A stretch of 64,000 nucleotides of DNA from Caulobacter soli (GTDB taxonomy: Bacteria > Pseudomonadota > Alphaproteobacteria > Caulobacterales > Caulobacteraceae): NCBI RefSeq assembly GCF_011045195.1, contig NZ_CP049199.1, positions 3,286,001 to 3,350,000 of the forward strand, in the 5' to 3' direction. A program made the position numbers and the translations under genes. The notes under the pieces are model-generated. The model did not search any database and had not been told where the DNA came from. It saw only the letters and a program-made list of their open reading frames with translations. This document shows positions 39,401 through 45,016 of the stretch, piece after piece; position 1 is the first letter of the stretch; the number at the start of each line of letters is the position of its first letter.

Positions 39401-42400
39401 CCCCGCCGGCCACCACATCGTCGCCGGCGCCGCCCGTGATCCAATCGTCGCCGGTTCCACCGAGCAAGGTGTCGTCGCCGTCGCCGCCGCCCGTGAGCGT
39501 CAAGGCCACGGTCGAATGGCGGCCGGTGGCCGCGAAGACGAAGTTCTCGATCGACTTGCCGACGGAGAACCAGTCCTTGATCGTGATCTGATCGGCGACG
39601 GCGTCGAAGGCGCTCAGATCGCCGTCCTTGGTGATCGCGATCTGCAGGTCGCCGCCGTTACGACGGAATACCAGGTCCTGAATGTCGACGCCGACGCCGA
39701 ATTCCAGGGTGTCGATCCCGTTGTTGGCGGAGATGACGCCGTTCACCGCGCCGAGGTGTCGCCGCAGGGTCTGGGTCTGGTCGCTCCAGTCGTAGCCGCC
39801 GCCCAGCCAGTGGGAGCCGTCGAAATAGACGACGCCGTCCTTGCGGACCCTGCCGTCGTCGCCAAGCACATAGCCGTTGGTGTAGTCCGTGCCCGAATAG
39901 ATCAGATCCCAATTGTTGACGAGGTCATCCATCAGGATGTCGCGACCGTCGCCACGGCTGTAGCGGAAGATGTCGTCGCCCGCGCCGCCGACGACCTGGT
40001 CGGCCCCCTTGCCGCCGACCACCAGATCCGACCCTGCGCCGCCATAGGCGAAATCGTCGCCGTCGTCGCCAAAGACGGTGTCGTTCCCCGCCCCGCCCAA
40101 CACCTGATCGTTGCCCGCGCCGCCGGTGACCCAGTCCTGGTCCTCGTCGCCGGCCACCAGGTCATCGCCCAGCCCGCCCGAACCGAAGTCGTTCCCGGCC
40201 AGGCCGCGCAACTCGTCGTCGCCGTCGCCGCCATAGAGGAAATCAGCGCCCAGCGTGCCGATGATGACGTCGGCCCCGCCGGTGCCGACGATGAAGGACG
40301 TCATGTCGCCGATACGCAGCTCGTCGCCGTTGGCGAACCGCAGCCACTCGACACGGCGGGAGCTCTCGAACCAGTCCTTGATCACCAGCTCGTCGCCGGT
40401 GGCCACCTGCGGATGGCTCCCGTTCGCCAGGGTGACGCTGGTGTCTTCGATCGTCAGCTGGATGATCAGGTCTTGTCCCGGAGCCCCGGCCGTTCCCGAC
40501 CGCCGCAGGATCACGTTCTCCATCGTGACGCCCAGTCCGAAGACCACCGCGTCGTCACCGCCCTTGACCGAACCGTCGACCTCGTAGTCGCCGCCGCCCG
40601 CCCAGTTGCGCGCCAATTGCCCGGCGCTGATCTGGGCGATGCGCTGGGAAAGGCTGTCGCCCGAACCGCTATAGGCGCCGCCGCCTTCATCGAGGATCAC
40701 GTCGTGGCCATCGGCATAGCCGAACACGTACTGGTCCGAACCGGCGCCGCCGAAGATCGCGGCTTCGCCGTTCGCGCCTCGGTCATCGCCCGCGTCGCCC
40801 TGCAGAATGTCCGCGCCGGCGCCGCCATAGAGTTGGTCGGCCCCGCCGCCGCCCTTCAGCCAGTCGGAGCCGCGCCCGCCATAGAGGCGATCGACGCCCG
40901 CGCCGCCGTCCAGCAGGTTGCCGTCGCCGCCGGCCGCCGCGACCGCGGCCGCCGCGTCGACATAGATCCCGCCGGCCGCGCCGCTCAGCGCGGCGCGCGT
41001 GACCACGCCCGCCTGCACCACGTCGCCCGCGAACAGCAGGTCGTCGCCGTCGCCGCCAATCAGCCAGTCGTCGAGCTTGCCGCCGACCAGCTTGTCGTTT
41101 CCGGCTTCGCCCAGCAGGTCGTTGCCTAGGTCGCCACCGACGATCAGATCGTCACCGTCTCCCGCCGTGACCAGGGCCGCGATCGGAAGTCTGGCGCCGC
41201 CTCCCGTATAGGTCTGGCCGTTAAGACTGATCGAGGTCGAGGACGATTGGAGCACGTCACCGACGATCGTAATCTCGTCCGCGCCGCCGGATCCTCCGAT
41301 GAACGATTTGCTCTCCAGGGCGATCGTGTCGCCAATGTAGCCGACGACCTCATAGTTCTCGTCATAAACGACGAATTCGCGGTCACCCTCTTCGTTGAGC
41401 TGGGCGAACATGGTCGAGGCAAGGTAGCTTCTGCCGTCGATCGTCAAGTCGATCGCTTCGTCCAGGAACACCTGCCAGCCGCCGACCCAGTCGGTGTAGC
41501 TGCGCTTGCCCAGGCCCAGTTCATCGGCCCTGGCCAGGGTCAGGAGCCAGCTGCTGGCGAAGGCGCTGTTGGGATCGGCCAGGATCGCCGCATTCACCAG
41601 GGTCGGATCGCTGATGTACGACAGGTAGTCCTGCGCGACCATGACATCGCCCAGCACCGCCTGATAGTCGAACTTCCCGTCCGCCAGCGGCGCGTTGGGG
41701 TTGCCGTCGCCGCCACTGGCCGCCAGGTTCGTCGCCAGGGCGCGCTTGGCGTAGGTGTTTCCGCCTGCCAGGCGTGGCAGCATGTCGCTCAGGCCGACAT
41801 AGACCCCATGCTGGATGATGTCGTCAGCCGTGCGGCTCTTCACCATGGGCGAGGCCGACCAGTAGACCAGGTCCTTGTTGCGCATGCCGTACTGGCCGCC
41901 CAGAACGCCTTGCGGATCGAGCAGCTTGGAGCCGGTCGTTTCGATGACGGTGTTGAAGGCGTCCGCGACGGTCTCGGCCAGTTGCCGGGCCGCTGTCTTT
42001 TCGCCGCCGCGCTTGGCGCTGACGCCAGAGACGATGAAGTCGCCCTCGCCCTCGCTCCAGGTCACGCTGGCATAGGATTTCGAGGCGCCGAACATCGACC
42101 CGATGAAGCCGAACTTCAGCTTGCTCTCCAGCATCGCCAGGGCGGCGACGACATAGGCGACGGGGTTCGTGGGTCCCAGCGCCAGGATGATCTTGCCCGC
42201 CTCGATCGCCCCGATGACCGAACCGATCGACGATCCGATCTGGCCGTATTTGCTGCCGGGCGACCAGATCTTGTCGGCCACTTCACCGCCGATATAGGTC
42301 GACAGGATCAGGGCTGGATTGATATTTGACAGGCCGCTCGTCAGCGACCCGTTGCCCGCCAGGAAGCCTGGCAGGTTGTGGATCATCTGACCGATCGCCT

Positions 42401-44300
42401 GGGAACCTAGGGATGAGGACAGGTCGCCCACGACCGTGCCCTCCAGGCCCAGGGCATCGATGAGCTCGGCCGCGATGTAGGACGACACAAAGCCAACGCC
42501 GCTGTCGATCGTGTTGGCGCCCAGCTCGTGCAGGGAGTCCTCCAGGACCTTGAACACCGCGCCCGAAGGCAGGGTCTTGGCTACGCCGCCGGCGGCGATG
42601 ATCTCGCCCAGGTTCTCGAAGACCGTGTCGGCGACGGCCGAGAGCGCCACCTGGGCGAACGGATCGCGCACGTTCAGCAGGATGCTGACGATCGGGCTGA
42701 ACTGCTTGGCGGCCGAGCCGGCGGCGTCGATGTGGCTATAGACGTACTCGTCCAGCGCCAGCGTCCGGATGATATCAGCCGAATTCTCGGTGGTGGTCTT
42801 GCCATAGAGGATGGAGTCAATCGTCGCCTTCAGGCTCTCGGGAACCTGATCGGCCTTGAAGGCGGCCGTCATGCCTTTCGCCTGGCCGTCCAGGACGGTG
42901 TAGTAGACCGTATCGCCCTCGACCCGCAGCCGGGCGTGCGGGACCAGCTTGCCGTTCTCGGTCTTGAACGTTCCGTCCTCGCCGACGGCGAAGGCGTATC
43001 CGTAACCGGTCTGTCCCTTGGCGTAGACCGCGCCCGCAGCGTCTCGGACCAGGTTTTCACCCTTGCGCGCGCCCTTCACGGCGATCGGCTCGGCTTTCGC
43101 CGACATGACCATGACATCCGTGATGCCGGCCGCCCGCCAGAGCTCGGGATCGTAGGGCAGGTCGCCGGGGTCCAGCTCCAGGACCTTGCCGTTGGCGATG
43201 ATCTTCACGTGGGGCAGCTGACCCGTCAGCTCGTCCCAGGCGTCGGCCTTGGGATCGAAGGTGTCGTCGTCGTAGCCCGGGTGATCGCGCCAATAGACAC
43301 GGCCGTGCGCCATGGCGCGCGAGGTGATGCCCAACTCGATCGCGACCACAGCCAGCGTCGCGAAGCCGCCAGCGGCTTCCGCCGAGAGTCCAAAGGTGCG
43401 CCCCGCGCCGACCTCGATCATCTTTTCCATGCTACTGCCGACGGGATCGGCGAAGTAGGCGATCTTGTTCATACCGTGGAGCAGCGCCTGAGCATTCTTC
43501 AGGTTCTTGAGCTTGACCCGACCCAAGGACGCCGCGCTCAGGAAAGATTTGCCGTCACGCGTCACCTGGGTGAGATCCGACAGGCCGTACTCACCGGCGT
43601 TCGAGCCGTTGAGCCACTTCGCCATATTTCGGATCGCGTCCTGCTCGTTGGACGACAATTCTCCGAGCGTATTGTCGATTGACGCCAGATAGATGGCCTC
43701 CTTCGATAGACCAGTGGCGGCGACCAGTTTGGCGATATAAGGATCGGTGTCGTTGACGAACCGGGCCGTCTTCATCACCTGGGTCAGTTGATCGGCGGTC
43801 AGGCCCGTCAGATCGGGACGATACGTCAACGCTATTCGCTGGAAGTCGATGACTTCCTGAAGCGCTCGCCCCCCCTGCAACTCCGCCATGAGGGCGTCCG
43901 TAGCGCCCGCCGGCTTCTGCTTCATGATTAAGTCTTGGTAGGCTTGATCCGACTGCAGCAGTTGCTTGAGGTCATCGCTGATGGTCGCCTCGACCGCTGC
44001 CTTGACGCTGGCGGTGTAATCGATATGGCTTCCCGAATGAACGCTGGCGCCAACGATATTAGCCAATTCGGGTGAATTCGGCAGCACGATGGCGTTGGAC
44101 GCCGCCGTGTTAATCGAAAACCCCCCATTCGACTGCAAGACCTTCAGATAACGCCCAACAATATCGTCTTCCCTGAATATTTCCAGAGGGACAACATGGT
44201 GCCTCTGCGCACCATCGTAGATCGTGTTGCCGAAAGATCCATTACCGGCATTATTCAGCTTCGCGATTTGCGCCTGAAGCGCTTCGGGAGTGTACGACAT
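27411..44300 (-). CDS. Giant RTX/cadherin protein with N-terminal AHH-type nuclease domain
   Basis: A 5,629-residue protein, probably type I-secreted. An N-terminal AHH-like nuclease motif (about 25-130) is followed by a region to about 1040 with hydrophobic segments near 290-330 and 527-740 that might insert in membranes. Calcium-binding GGxGxDxxx (RTX) blocks lie at about 1042-2234, 2757-3050 and 4270-5230, with KDWF-type linkers like haemolysin-related domains. Cadherin-like beta domains occupy about 2330-2757 and 3146-3960. Two Asp-rich EF-hand-like modules lie near 4070-4245 and 5290-5460. The C-terminus is Ala/Pro-rich and should carry the secretion signal. GGGGGAA before the ATG overlaps the stop of the upstream gene, 3 bp away. 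Secretion genes lie upstream and an HlyC-type acyltransferase downstream. Target and activity are inferred. Confidence 0.85.
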   Translation of the reverse strand: MSYTPEALQAQIAKLNNAGNGSFGNTIYDGAQRHHVVPLEIFREDDIVGRYLKVLQSNGGFSINTAASNAIVLPNSPELANIVGASVHSGSHIDYTASVKAAVEATISDDLKQLLQSDQAYQDLIMKQKPAGATDALMAELQGGRALQEVIDFQRIALTYRPDLTGLTADQLTQVMKTARFVNDTDPYIAKLVAATGLSKEAIYLASIDNTLGELSSNEQDAIRNMAKWLNGSNAGEYGLSDLTQVTRDGKSFLSAASLGRVKLKNLKNAQALLHGMNKIAYFADPVGSSMEKMIEVGAGRTFGLSAEAAGGFATLAVVAIELGITSRAMAHGRVYWRDHPGYDDDTFDPKADAWDELTGQLPHVKIIANGKVLELDPGDLPYDPELWRAAGITDVMVMSAKAEPIAVKGARKGENLVRDAAGAVYAKGQTGYGYAFAVGEDGTFKTENGKLVPHARLRVEGDTVYYTVLDGQAKGMTAAFKADQVPESLKATIDSILYGKTTTENSADIIRTLALDEYVYSHIDAAGSAAKQFSPIVSILLNVRDPFAQVALSAVADTVFENLGEIIAAGGVAKTLPSGAVFKVLEDSLHELGANTIDSGVGFVSSYIAAELIDALGLEGTVVGDLSSSLGSQAIGQMIHNLPGFLAGNGSLTSGLSNINPALILSTYIGGEVADKIWSPGSKYGQIGSSIGSVIGAIEAGKIILALGPTNPVAYVVAALAMLESKLKFGFIGSMFGASKSYASVTWSEGEGDFIVSGVSAKRGGEKTAARQLAETVADAFNTVIETTGSKLLDPQGVLGGQYGMRNKDLVYWSASPMVKSRTADDIIQHGVYVGLSDMLPRLAGGNTYAKRALATNLAASGGDGNPNAPLADGKFDYQAVLGDVMVAQDYLSYISDPTLVNAAILADPNSAFASSWLLTLARADELGLGKRSYTDWVGGWQVFLDEAIDLTIDGRSYLASTMFAQLNEEGDREFVVYDENYEVVGYIGDTIALESKSFIGGSGGADEITIVGDVLQSSSTSISLNGQTYTGGGARLPIAALVTAGDGDDLIVGGDLGNDLLGEAGNDKLVGGKLDDWLIGGDGDDLLFAGDVVQAGVVTRAALSGAAGGIYVDAAAAVAAAGGDGNLLDGGAGVDRLYGGRGSDWLKGGGGADQLYGGAGADILQGDAGDDRGANGEAAIFGGAGSDQYVFGYADGHDVILDEGGGAYSGSGDSLSQRIAQISAGQLARNWAGGGDYEVDGSVKGGDDAVVFGLGVTMENVILRRSGTAGAPGQDLIIQLTIEDTSVTLANGSHPQVATGDELVIKDWFESSRRVEWLRFANGDELRIGDMTSFIVGTGGADVIIGTLGADFLYGGDGDDELRGLAGNDFGSGGLGDDLVAGDEDQDWVTGGAGNDQVLGGAGNDTVFGDDGDDFAYGGAGSDLVVGGKGADQVVGGAGDDIFRYSRGDGRDILMDDLVNNWDLIYSGTDYTNGYVLGDDGRVRKDGVVYFDGSHWLGGGYDWSDQTQTLRRHLGAVNGVISANNGIDTLEFGVGVDIQDLVFRRNGGDLQIAITKDGDLSAFDAVADQITIKDWFSVGKSIENFVFAATGRHSTVALTLTGGGDGDDTLLGGTGDDWITGGAGDDVVAGGAGSDILAGDSGTDTLRGDTGADILYGGSGDDTLAGGAGADLLFGGDGADLASYAGGQPVRAYLGASFANTGDAVGDVYNSVEGLGGSSGDDVLGGDDQDNVLAGGLGSDSLFGGGGDDTYVFDGGADVVGDGLYAVQEILKADGSLNNAEFAVTWTDLGQGVVVGANWYRYRLTVTRRSDGAVVYQSRDNVDFLYGAPHDVPAGGEWPASEGQWKLGAVRSGNGLQTIWQTSRAGAGGLDSLEMTGVSLSDLSFSQSGADLQITVAGGGGVTLKDQSSTDRRIENLVLDDGLTVDLTTLRLTGQAATAGADFLVGAGGADTLAGGAGDDVLSGAGGADTLQGGDGDDVLEGGAGADTLDGGVDSVSSNTPLDPNDQTKSRGDTIRYVRSGAGVTIDLAARTAAGGDAQGDVIVAAAGVSTIENVTGSDGFADSLNGDARANRLSGLGGDDVIDGRAGNDVLLGGAGADRLYGGDGADALAGEDGDDRLEGGAGDDVLSGGAGRDVLFGGDGADGLSGDAGDDELHGDAGDDTLGGLEGADLLYGEAGDDVLAGGTGDDQLFGGDGNDQLSGDAGADLLYGGAGADAYMFDANSGADRIVDNQGPNRIAIANVAQDQVWLRRTGDDLVVSVIGGNTAVTLQGFYAAGGTSVRHLALAGSVLFLDAASPLIMAMTAASAGATPSAMPEAIAKLLSTYWHAGATAAPVVSDLQLSLAEDTPLNGQIVARDDDGDIIGYSVAAQPLKGRLTLDAQTGAWTYTPDLDFNGPDHFELRVTDAAGNTAIQVVSLKVGAVNDAPSDPVADRVLELDEGTAIGTVVGKFTATDAEGDALTYSLADNAGDRFKISADGVLSVFNSQTLDFETSQNGVYTVRVRVSDGTATTEKSFDIAVRDVNETPYVPEASTPRPAIIGEGDVGGKVALTYTLTDPDRANAPLSLEIVSQPSDWLEIVGGELRFKAGKQIDIESLAAAGWTLSDIDHDGAKEVAYTVTLRTNDGSLASPTVQETIYVEDVNEAPTNLALTGATSIIERDHPVSTEALDPIVIGNLSASDADTLSGGNFGALQFTLEDPANSPFEIVNNLTLRLKAGARLDFETTPTVSVKVIATDRAGAADGLSVSRVFTFNVVDRDDYLYGGVNADTLNGAAGRDIIDGGSGNDVVDGKAGADWLKGAAGDDSLVGGDGDDTLDGDVGDDLLDGGAGVDTLNGGDGKDRLYGQDGADILSGGANDDRLEGGLGADLLQGDAGNDELRGQGDNDRLVGGDGDDLLIGGVGADSFNGGLGRDTVSYAEAGAAVTVNLVTGGTVGEAAGDVFEDGIEVLVGSAYNDTLTGGDGGVELWGGAGNDTLTGGAGSDTLYGGDGDDILQALGGPDKLYGGAGNDILKGGEGSDTFYIDSNSGSDTIWNFDPNGEDIDVVGYDNIDQNILWFSKSGNDLVVSVVGTSVVTTVKDWYLATTTNERANYKIDFFLLGEHYTPTVNAEALVTLMAGYTKPATVAAYQTLHANSTFENAWKSYWGVNRKPVISTSATAEVAIAGQTINEDGSITVSFYVRDDVVSYDNLLVSAQVVQASDTSKLDDTLVYQPTVSGPNASGLRTMTLSPRPNANGAATIKILASDGTLISEQLFTLTVTAVADQPIISRLQATGNTFEGGAGIPLDIQVSPQGTTEVVTVTISNLVGLTLNKGTDKGNGVWELTLADLAGLRLFGPTTQSADLTGSKALTITATAKEANGNTASASQQLAIVINAKPTAINNPGALRVDESISTGVVEQGRLIGAFTGVDPDGDTLSFSLDTYADIFQFVGNQLKVRDGASLNFETKSFYDIIVRASDPSGASITSTFTVQLNNLAEAPTRPTLSGGSVKLLEGPTSGQTVATLSGSVDPDGTLFPSGSTVTYEVVGDNLGWFQVVGGQIQLKPNLQLDFETLRDQIGGNPNLTLTDFDGNGVQEVTYTVRGAARGVDGLLSPVTDAIMVRIENVNEAPTTPTVSQVVAAVDEGTPLGLVATFAATDPDRTFPTFQLVSDPLTLFSLNPNSGQLTWAGRAIDFEGLIAQARAGQNGMSVQAVGGQEQIVYTAQVRSWDGLVASPGTTSVSVVIRNINEKPNKPYDSSGAVPINESTYTADPLRGLMATDPDGGYANVYVTSDPSGFFYDYNSAVYMRYGVNIDFEQLYQMGQSADRVFRDMNGDGRLDIGLRVGIAARDGGGLWGDPGESWMWVGDVNEAADFDYRRQGDTFSISENAPGAGLTPIGTVAIDDPDTQAYFRKQRFSISPNDYVSINEETGELRLQRQIDFETVGRVSVQVTVQDWDNPGLTKSRWFTVQATDENERPGGTIGGRTFYNSAKNGVIEAIHTMLYWDDEPGPLTQSLITIEGADHISTGEISLQGQDVINDRIRFKFPIGAYNEGKVGVVITDYHGASSVAVIAYRRRTDVNNYDIGPSSPIMFDLTGQGLKFTSLADSQIMFDQDGDGQKDLTGWAKAGTGMLVLDRNGDGVINNGSEISFTADVPNGVSDLEGLRAYDSNKNGFFDSADVQFSAFKIWDDVNQDGVSQASELKTLSFYGISAVNLTLTRTSENPEGATDNVLYGTSEFVRTNGTKGLVGDMVLAYQLPPLEIEYLGQYASVEAYKAADPYYQVNTRLNGTAAAETLTGTVEAEILAGGKGADQVKGGGGSDTYVWNLGDGADVITDDGTGGGDVDTLYMTDVMSSDVLLTQSGQDVMVKVISTGETLTLKNQRGGGRAGVERMVFKDLIRVDGEVTANIAVRGTNAAETLQGANSADNLIGGLGDDTLIGGGGSDVYAYKSGDGSDVIDEVADSASVPGFDVLDLGDLGLAQVTLGVSGSDLTIRINQTGQTIRVLGQFATDLALSAGDNAGRGVEQIRFNGGATLNREQIFKQVMDGQTGQGNQGTIWADTIIGGAGAETITGLAGDDVLFGGGGNDVIYGGEGHDQIGGEAGDDKIFGGEGYDTIIYEGPVTNYTFSRNADGTVKVTAKTGPDGVDTLDGVEAFWFEADSQWRGIQEMAGDYGTEGDDDFLLGSANDDNLYGLGGADQLFGGAGKDKIYGGAGDDLIYGEAGDDVIDGGAGADEIGYAGKRVNFTFSRNADGSVTVVDSTGAEGTDRLIDVEYLYFAGDPSGAALTDVVVGYGTAAADTINGASGKDNIYGLAGDDTLQGFQGNDLIDGGDGSDTAVFNLLRANYSFVRNADGSVKITALSGAEGVDTLIGVETVLFKGDNTRVAVQELVALKGTAGNDALFQGTAFSETMYGLGGDDGIRGLGGDDLIDGGAGYDTALYLGASTNYTFSRNADGSIKATALAGNEGTDTLVNMEAVYFEADDTWKAITDLVPPPGTTGTSGNDALVGTAGADNLYGLAGDDTLQGLAGNDRLDGGAGADTAILSLQRTNYTYVRNSDGSVKITATSGTDGVDTLYDVETVLFQGNNTRVAALDLVALKGTAGADALIEGTALQEWMYGLGGDDGIRGWGGDDRIDGGAGYDTALYYGASTNYSFSRNTDGTIRATALAGTEGNDTLVNVEAVYFEADDTWMAIDDLVGWTVNGTSGNDDWVAGGDGSDLIDGLAGDDSLYGGAGNDVIHGGAGYDTLVYEQGMNNYVFTQNADGTVRVRTLSGNEGVDTVDGVEAVYFDGTGEWATLASRISGQTPPVVLDLDGDGVELVSRATSNVAFDNLGDGVKRATGWVSADDGLLVLDRNHDGLIGDGSEISFKSDVAGAVSDLEGLAAYDSNKNGFFDRGDKRFGEFQVWRDANQDGVSQASELKSLSDYKVTAIGLTLSLTGAKPEGATDNVVYATASYVREDGTVGAVGDVMLAFGPTGGSQEGDGSPGGAQGADAGVGAAAPGGAVRSADQAAKPRASLPQDMRDAIKRHAQQMRNAAIGGVDPQSPTAPTPQAVSHDHLDSTPGQPFAAELGAASKDEVFDPAVMAAVSALDRNVALAARMRFQMINAMAMFDPSTSASPWLAAHDKPGTPALLTALPTMRPF
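27925..28430 (-). repeat. EF-hand-like module, copy 2 (in giant RTX protein)
   Basis: Encodes a module with LDLDGDGVEL, LVLDRNHDGLIGDGSEISF, AYDSNKNGFFD and DANQDGVSQASELK calcium-loop motifs. It is closely related to copy 1 at 31570-32090, which has LDRNGDGVINNGSEISF and DVNQDGVSQASELK at the same positions. The two probably arose by internal duplication. Confidence 0.75.
28530..30490 (-). repeat. Seven ~102-residue repeats (in giant RTX protein)
   Basis: Seven units carry a core NYxFxRNADGxxxxxxxxGxEGxDTLxxVExxxF followed by RTX nonapeptides. The cores lie near 30437-30485, 30075-30122, 29775-29825, 29468-29518, 29155-29205, 28850-28900 and 28535-28586. The spacing is about 300-313 bp apart from one of about 360 bp. 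Units 3 and 5, and units 4 and 6, are most alike, pointing to duplication of a two-unit block of roughly 620 bp. Confidence 0.8.
31570..32090 (-). repeat. EF-hand-like module, copy 1 (in giant RTX protein)
   Basis: Encodes FDLTGQGLKF, FDQDGDGQKDL, LDRNGDGVINNGSEISF, YDSNKNGFFD and DVNQDGVSQASELK, a run of calcium-loop motifs matching copy 2 at 27925-28430. It separates the second cadherin-like block from the last RTX block. Confidence 0.75.
35150..41175 (-). repeat. RTX nonapeptide blocks and first cadherin-like block (in giant RTX protein)
   Basis: The stretch encodes two runs of GGxGxDxxx calcium-binding repeats, at 37600-41175 and 35150-36029, around a tandem cadherin-like block at 36030-37303 (opening with LSLAEDTPLNG; repeated DVNE linkers). 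Linkers with LVIKDWFESS, ITIKDWFS and VTLKDQSS resemble haemolysin-related calcium-binding domains. A second cadherin-like block, about 32420-34860, follows towards the C-terminus. Confidence 0.8.
43911..44228 (-). other. AHH-type nuclease domain (N-terminus of giant RTX protein)
   Basis: Encodes residues 25-130. The motif pattern is RHHVVPLEIF (His34-His35), NTAASNAIVLP (Asn69) and VHSGSHIDYT (His88, His92, Tyr95). The spacing matches the AHH branch of the HNH/EndoVII nuclease superfamily found in polymorphic toxins. Local G+C is low, about 50% by hand count over 43921-44460. Nuclease activity is inferred from motif only. Confidence 0.68.
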
Positions 44301-44303
44301 ATT

Positions 44304-45011
44304 CTATTCCCCCGTCGCTTGATTGAATATCGTAACCCTTAGATCCAAGCCGTTGCTTTCGAGTAGGGATGCAAAATCTTCTGAGACAAACAAGAAATTC
44401 TGCAAACCTTTAATCTGGAAAATCGGCTTGCTCGGTTTTGCTTTCAGAATGATCTTTCGGCCTGAGCCAGGCAGTCGCCCGAGGGAATCCTCTCCGGCCG
44501 CTCCGTCGAGGATATTGCGAACAAGCTCCCGTCCCCCGTCGTGCCACTGACCGACACTGGCCTGCCGGTCGAGCACGTCCTCCAGGGCCCAGAGGTTCAT
44601 CCACCAGTAGCCCTCGATCCTCGAACCGCCACCGGCGTGGCCGGGCGTCATGTCGTTGATGGAAACGCGTGGGCGATCCTTCGACTTTTCTCGGTCGAGG
44701 TTCTCGATGAACGCGGGAAAGAACTCGACCTCGCCCGCTGCCGTCGACTCGATGAGAGTCTTAAATCGATCGGAGACGAACCAAGTATCGTTGGCCTCGA
44801 TCAGATCCTCATACTTCGGCCGATCCCAGGACGAGACGATGAGGAGGGGCTGCTCGATCTCGAACGGAAGCGGCCCGTTGACTTGATGGCGCATTTTTGT
44901 AGCAGCCAGCTTCAGTCGGCTGTCCTGCGAGAACGGCAGGCAGGACATGCCGCCGCCGCCGCCCCTCAACTTCAACAGTTCCGCAGGACCTTTTTCGAAG
45001 TAAGCAGCCAT
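44304..45011 (-). CDS. Probable immunity protein (Imm11/DUF1629-like)
   Basis: A 235-residue cytoplasmic protein without signal or membrane segments. Two regions resemble the Imm11/DUF1629 immunity family: FVSDRFKTLIESTAAGEVEFF near 78-98, and IFQIKGLQNFLFVSEDFASL near 197-216, the latter like the family's typical C-terminal signature. It lies between the HlyD gene (5 bp gap) and the giant RTX gene (3 bp gap), with an AGGTAGGGA ribosome-binding site. It sits next to the part of the giant that encodes the nuclease domain, so it probably blocks that domain in the producing cell. Its 3' half is AT-rich compared with neighbours. Family assignment is by eye. Confidence 0.6.
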   Translation of the reverse strand: MAAYFEKGPAELLKLRGGGGGMSCLPFSQDSRLKLAATKMRHQVNGPLPFEIEQPLLIVSSWDRPKYEDLIEANDTWFVSDRFKTLIESTAAGEVEFFPAFIENLDREKSKDRPRVSINDMTPGHAGGGSRIEGYWWMNLWALEDVLDRQASVGQWHDGGRELVRNILDGAAGEDSLGRLPGSGRKIILKAKPSKPIFQIKGLQNFLFVSEDFASLLESNGLDLRVTIFNQATGE

Positions 45012-45016
45012 CGTCC

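Noticed and set aside
28626..41129. Very long plus-strand open frames (up to 851 codons) opposite the giant RTX gene
   Set aside because: They mirror the GGxGxDxxx repeats, have compositions such as runs of Val/Ala/Asp/Arg without domains, and lack ribosome-binding sites. They are shadows of a repetitive GC-rich gene.
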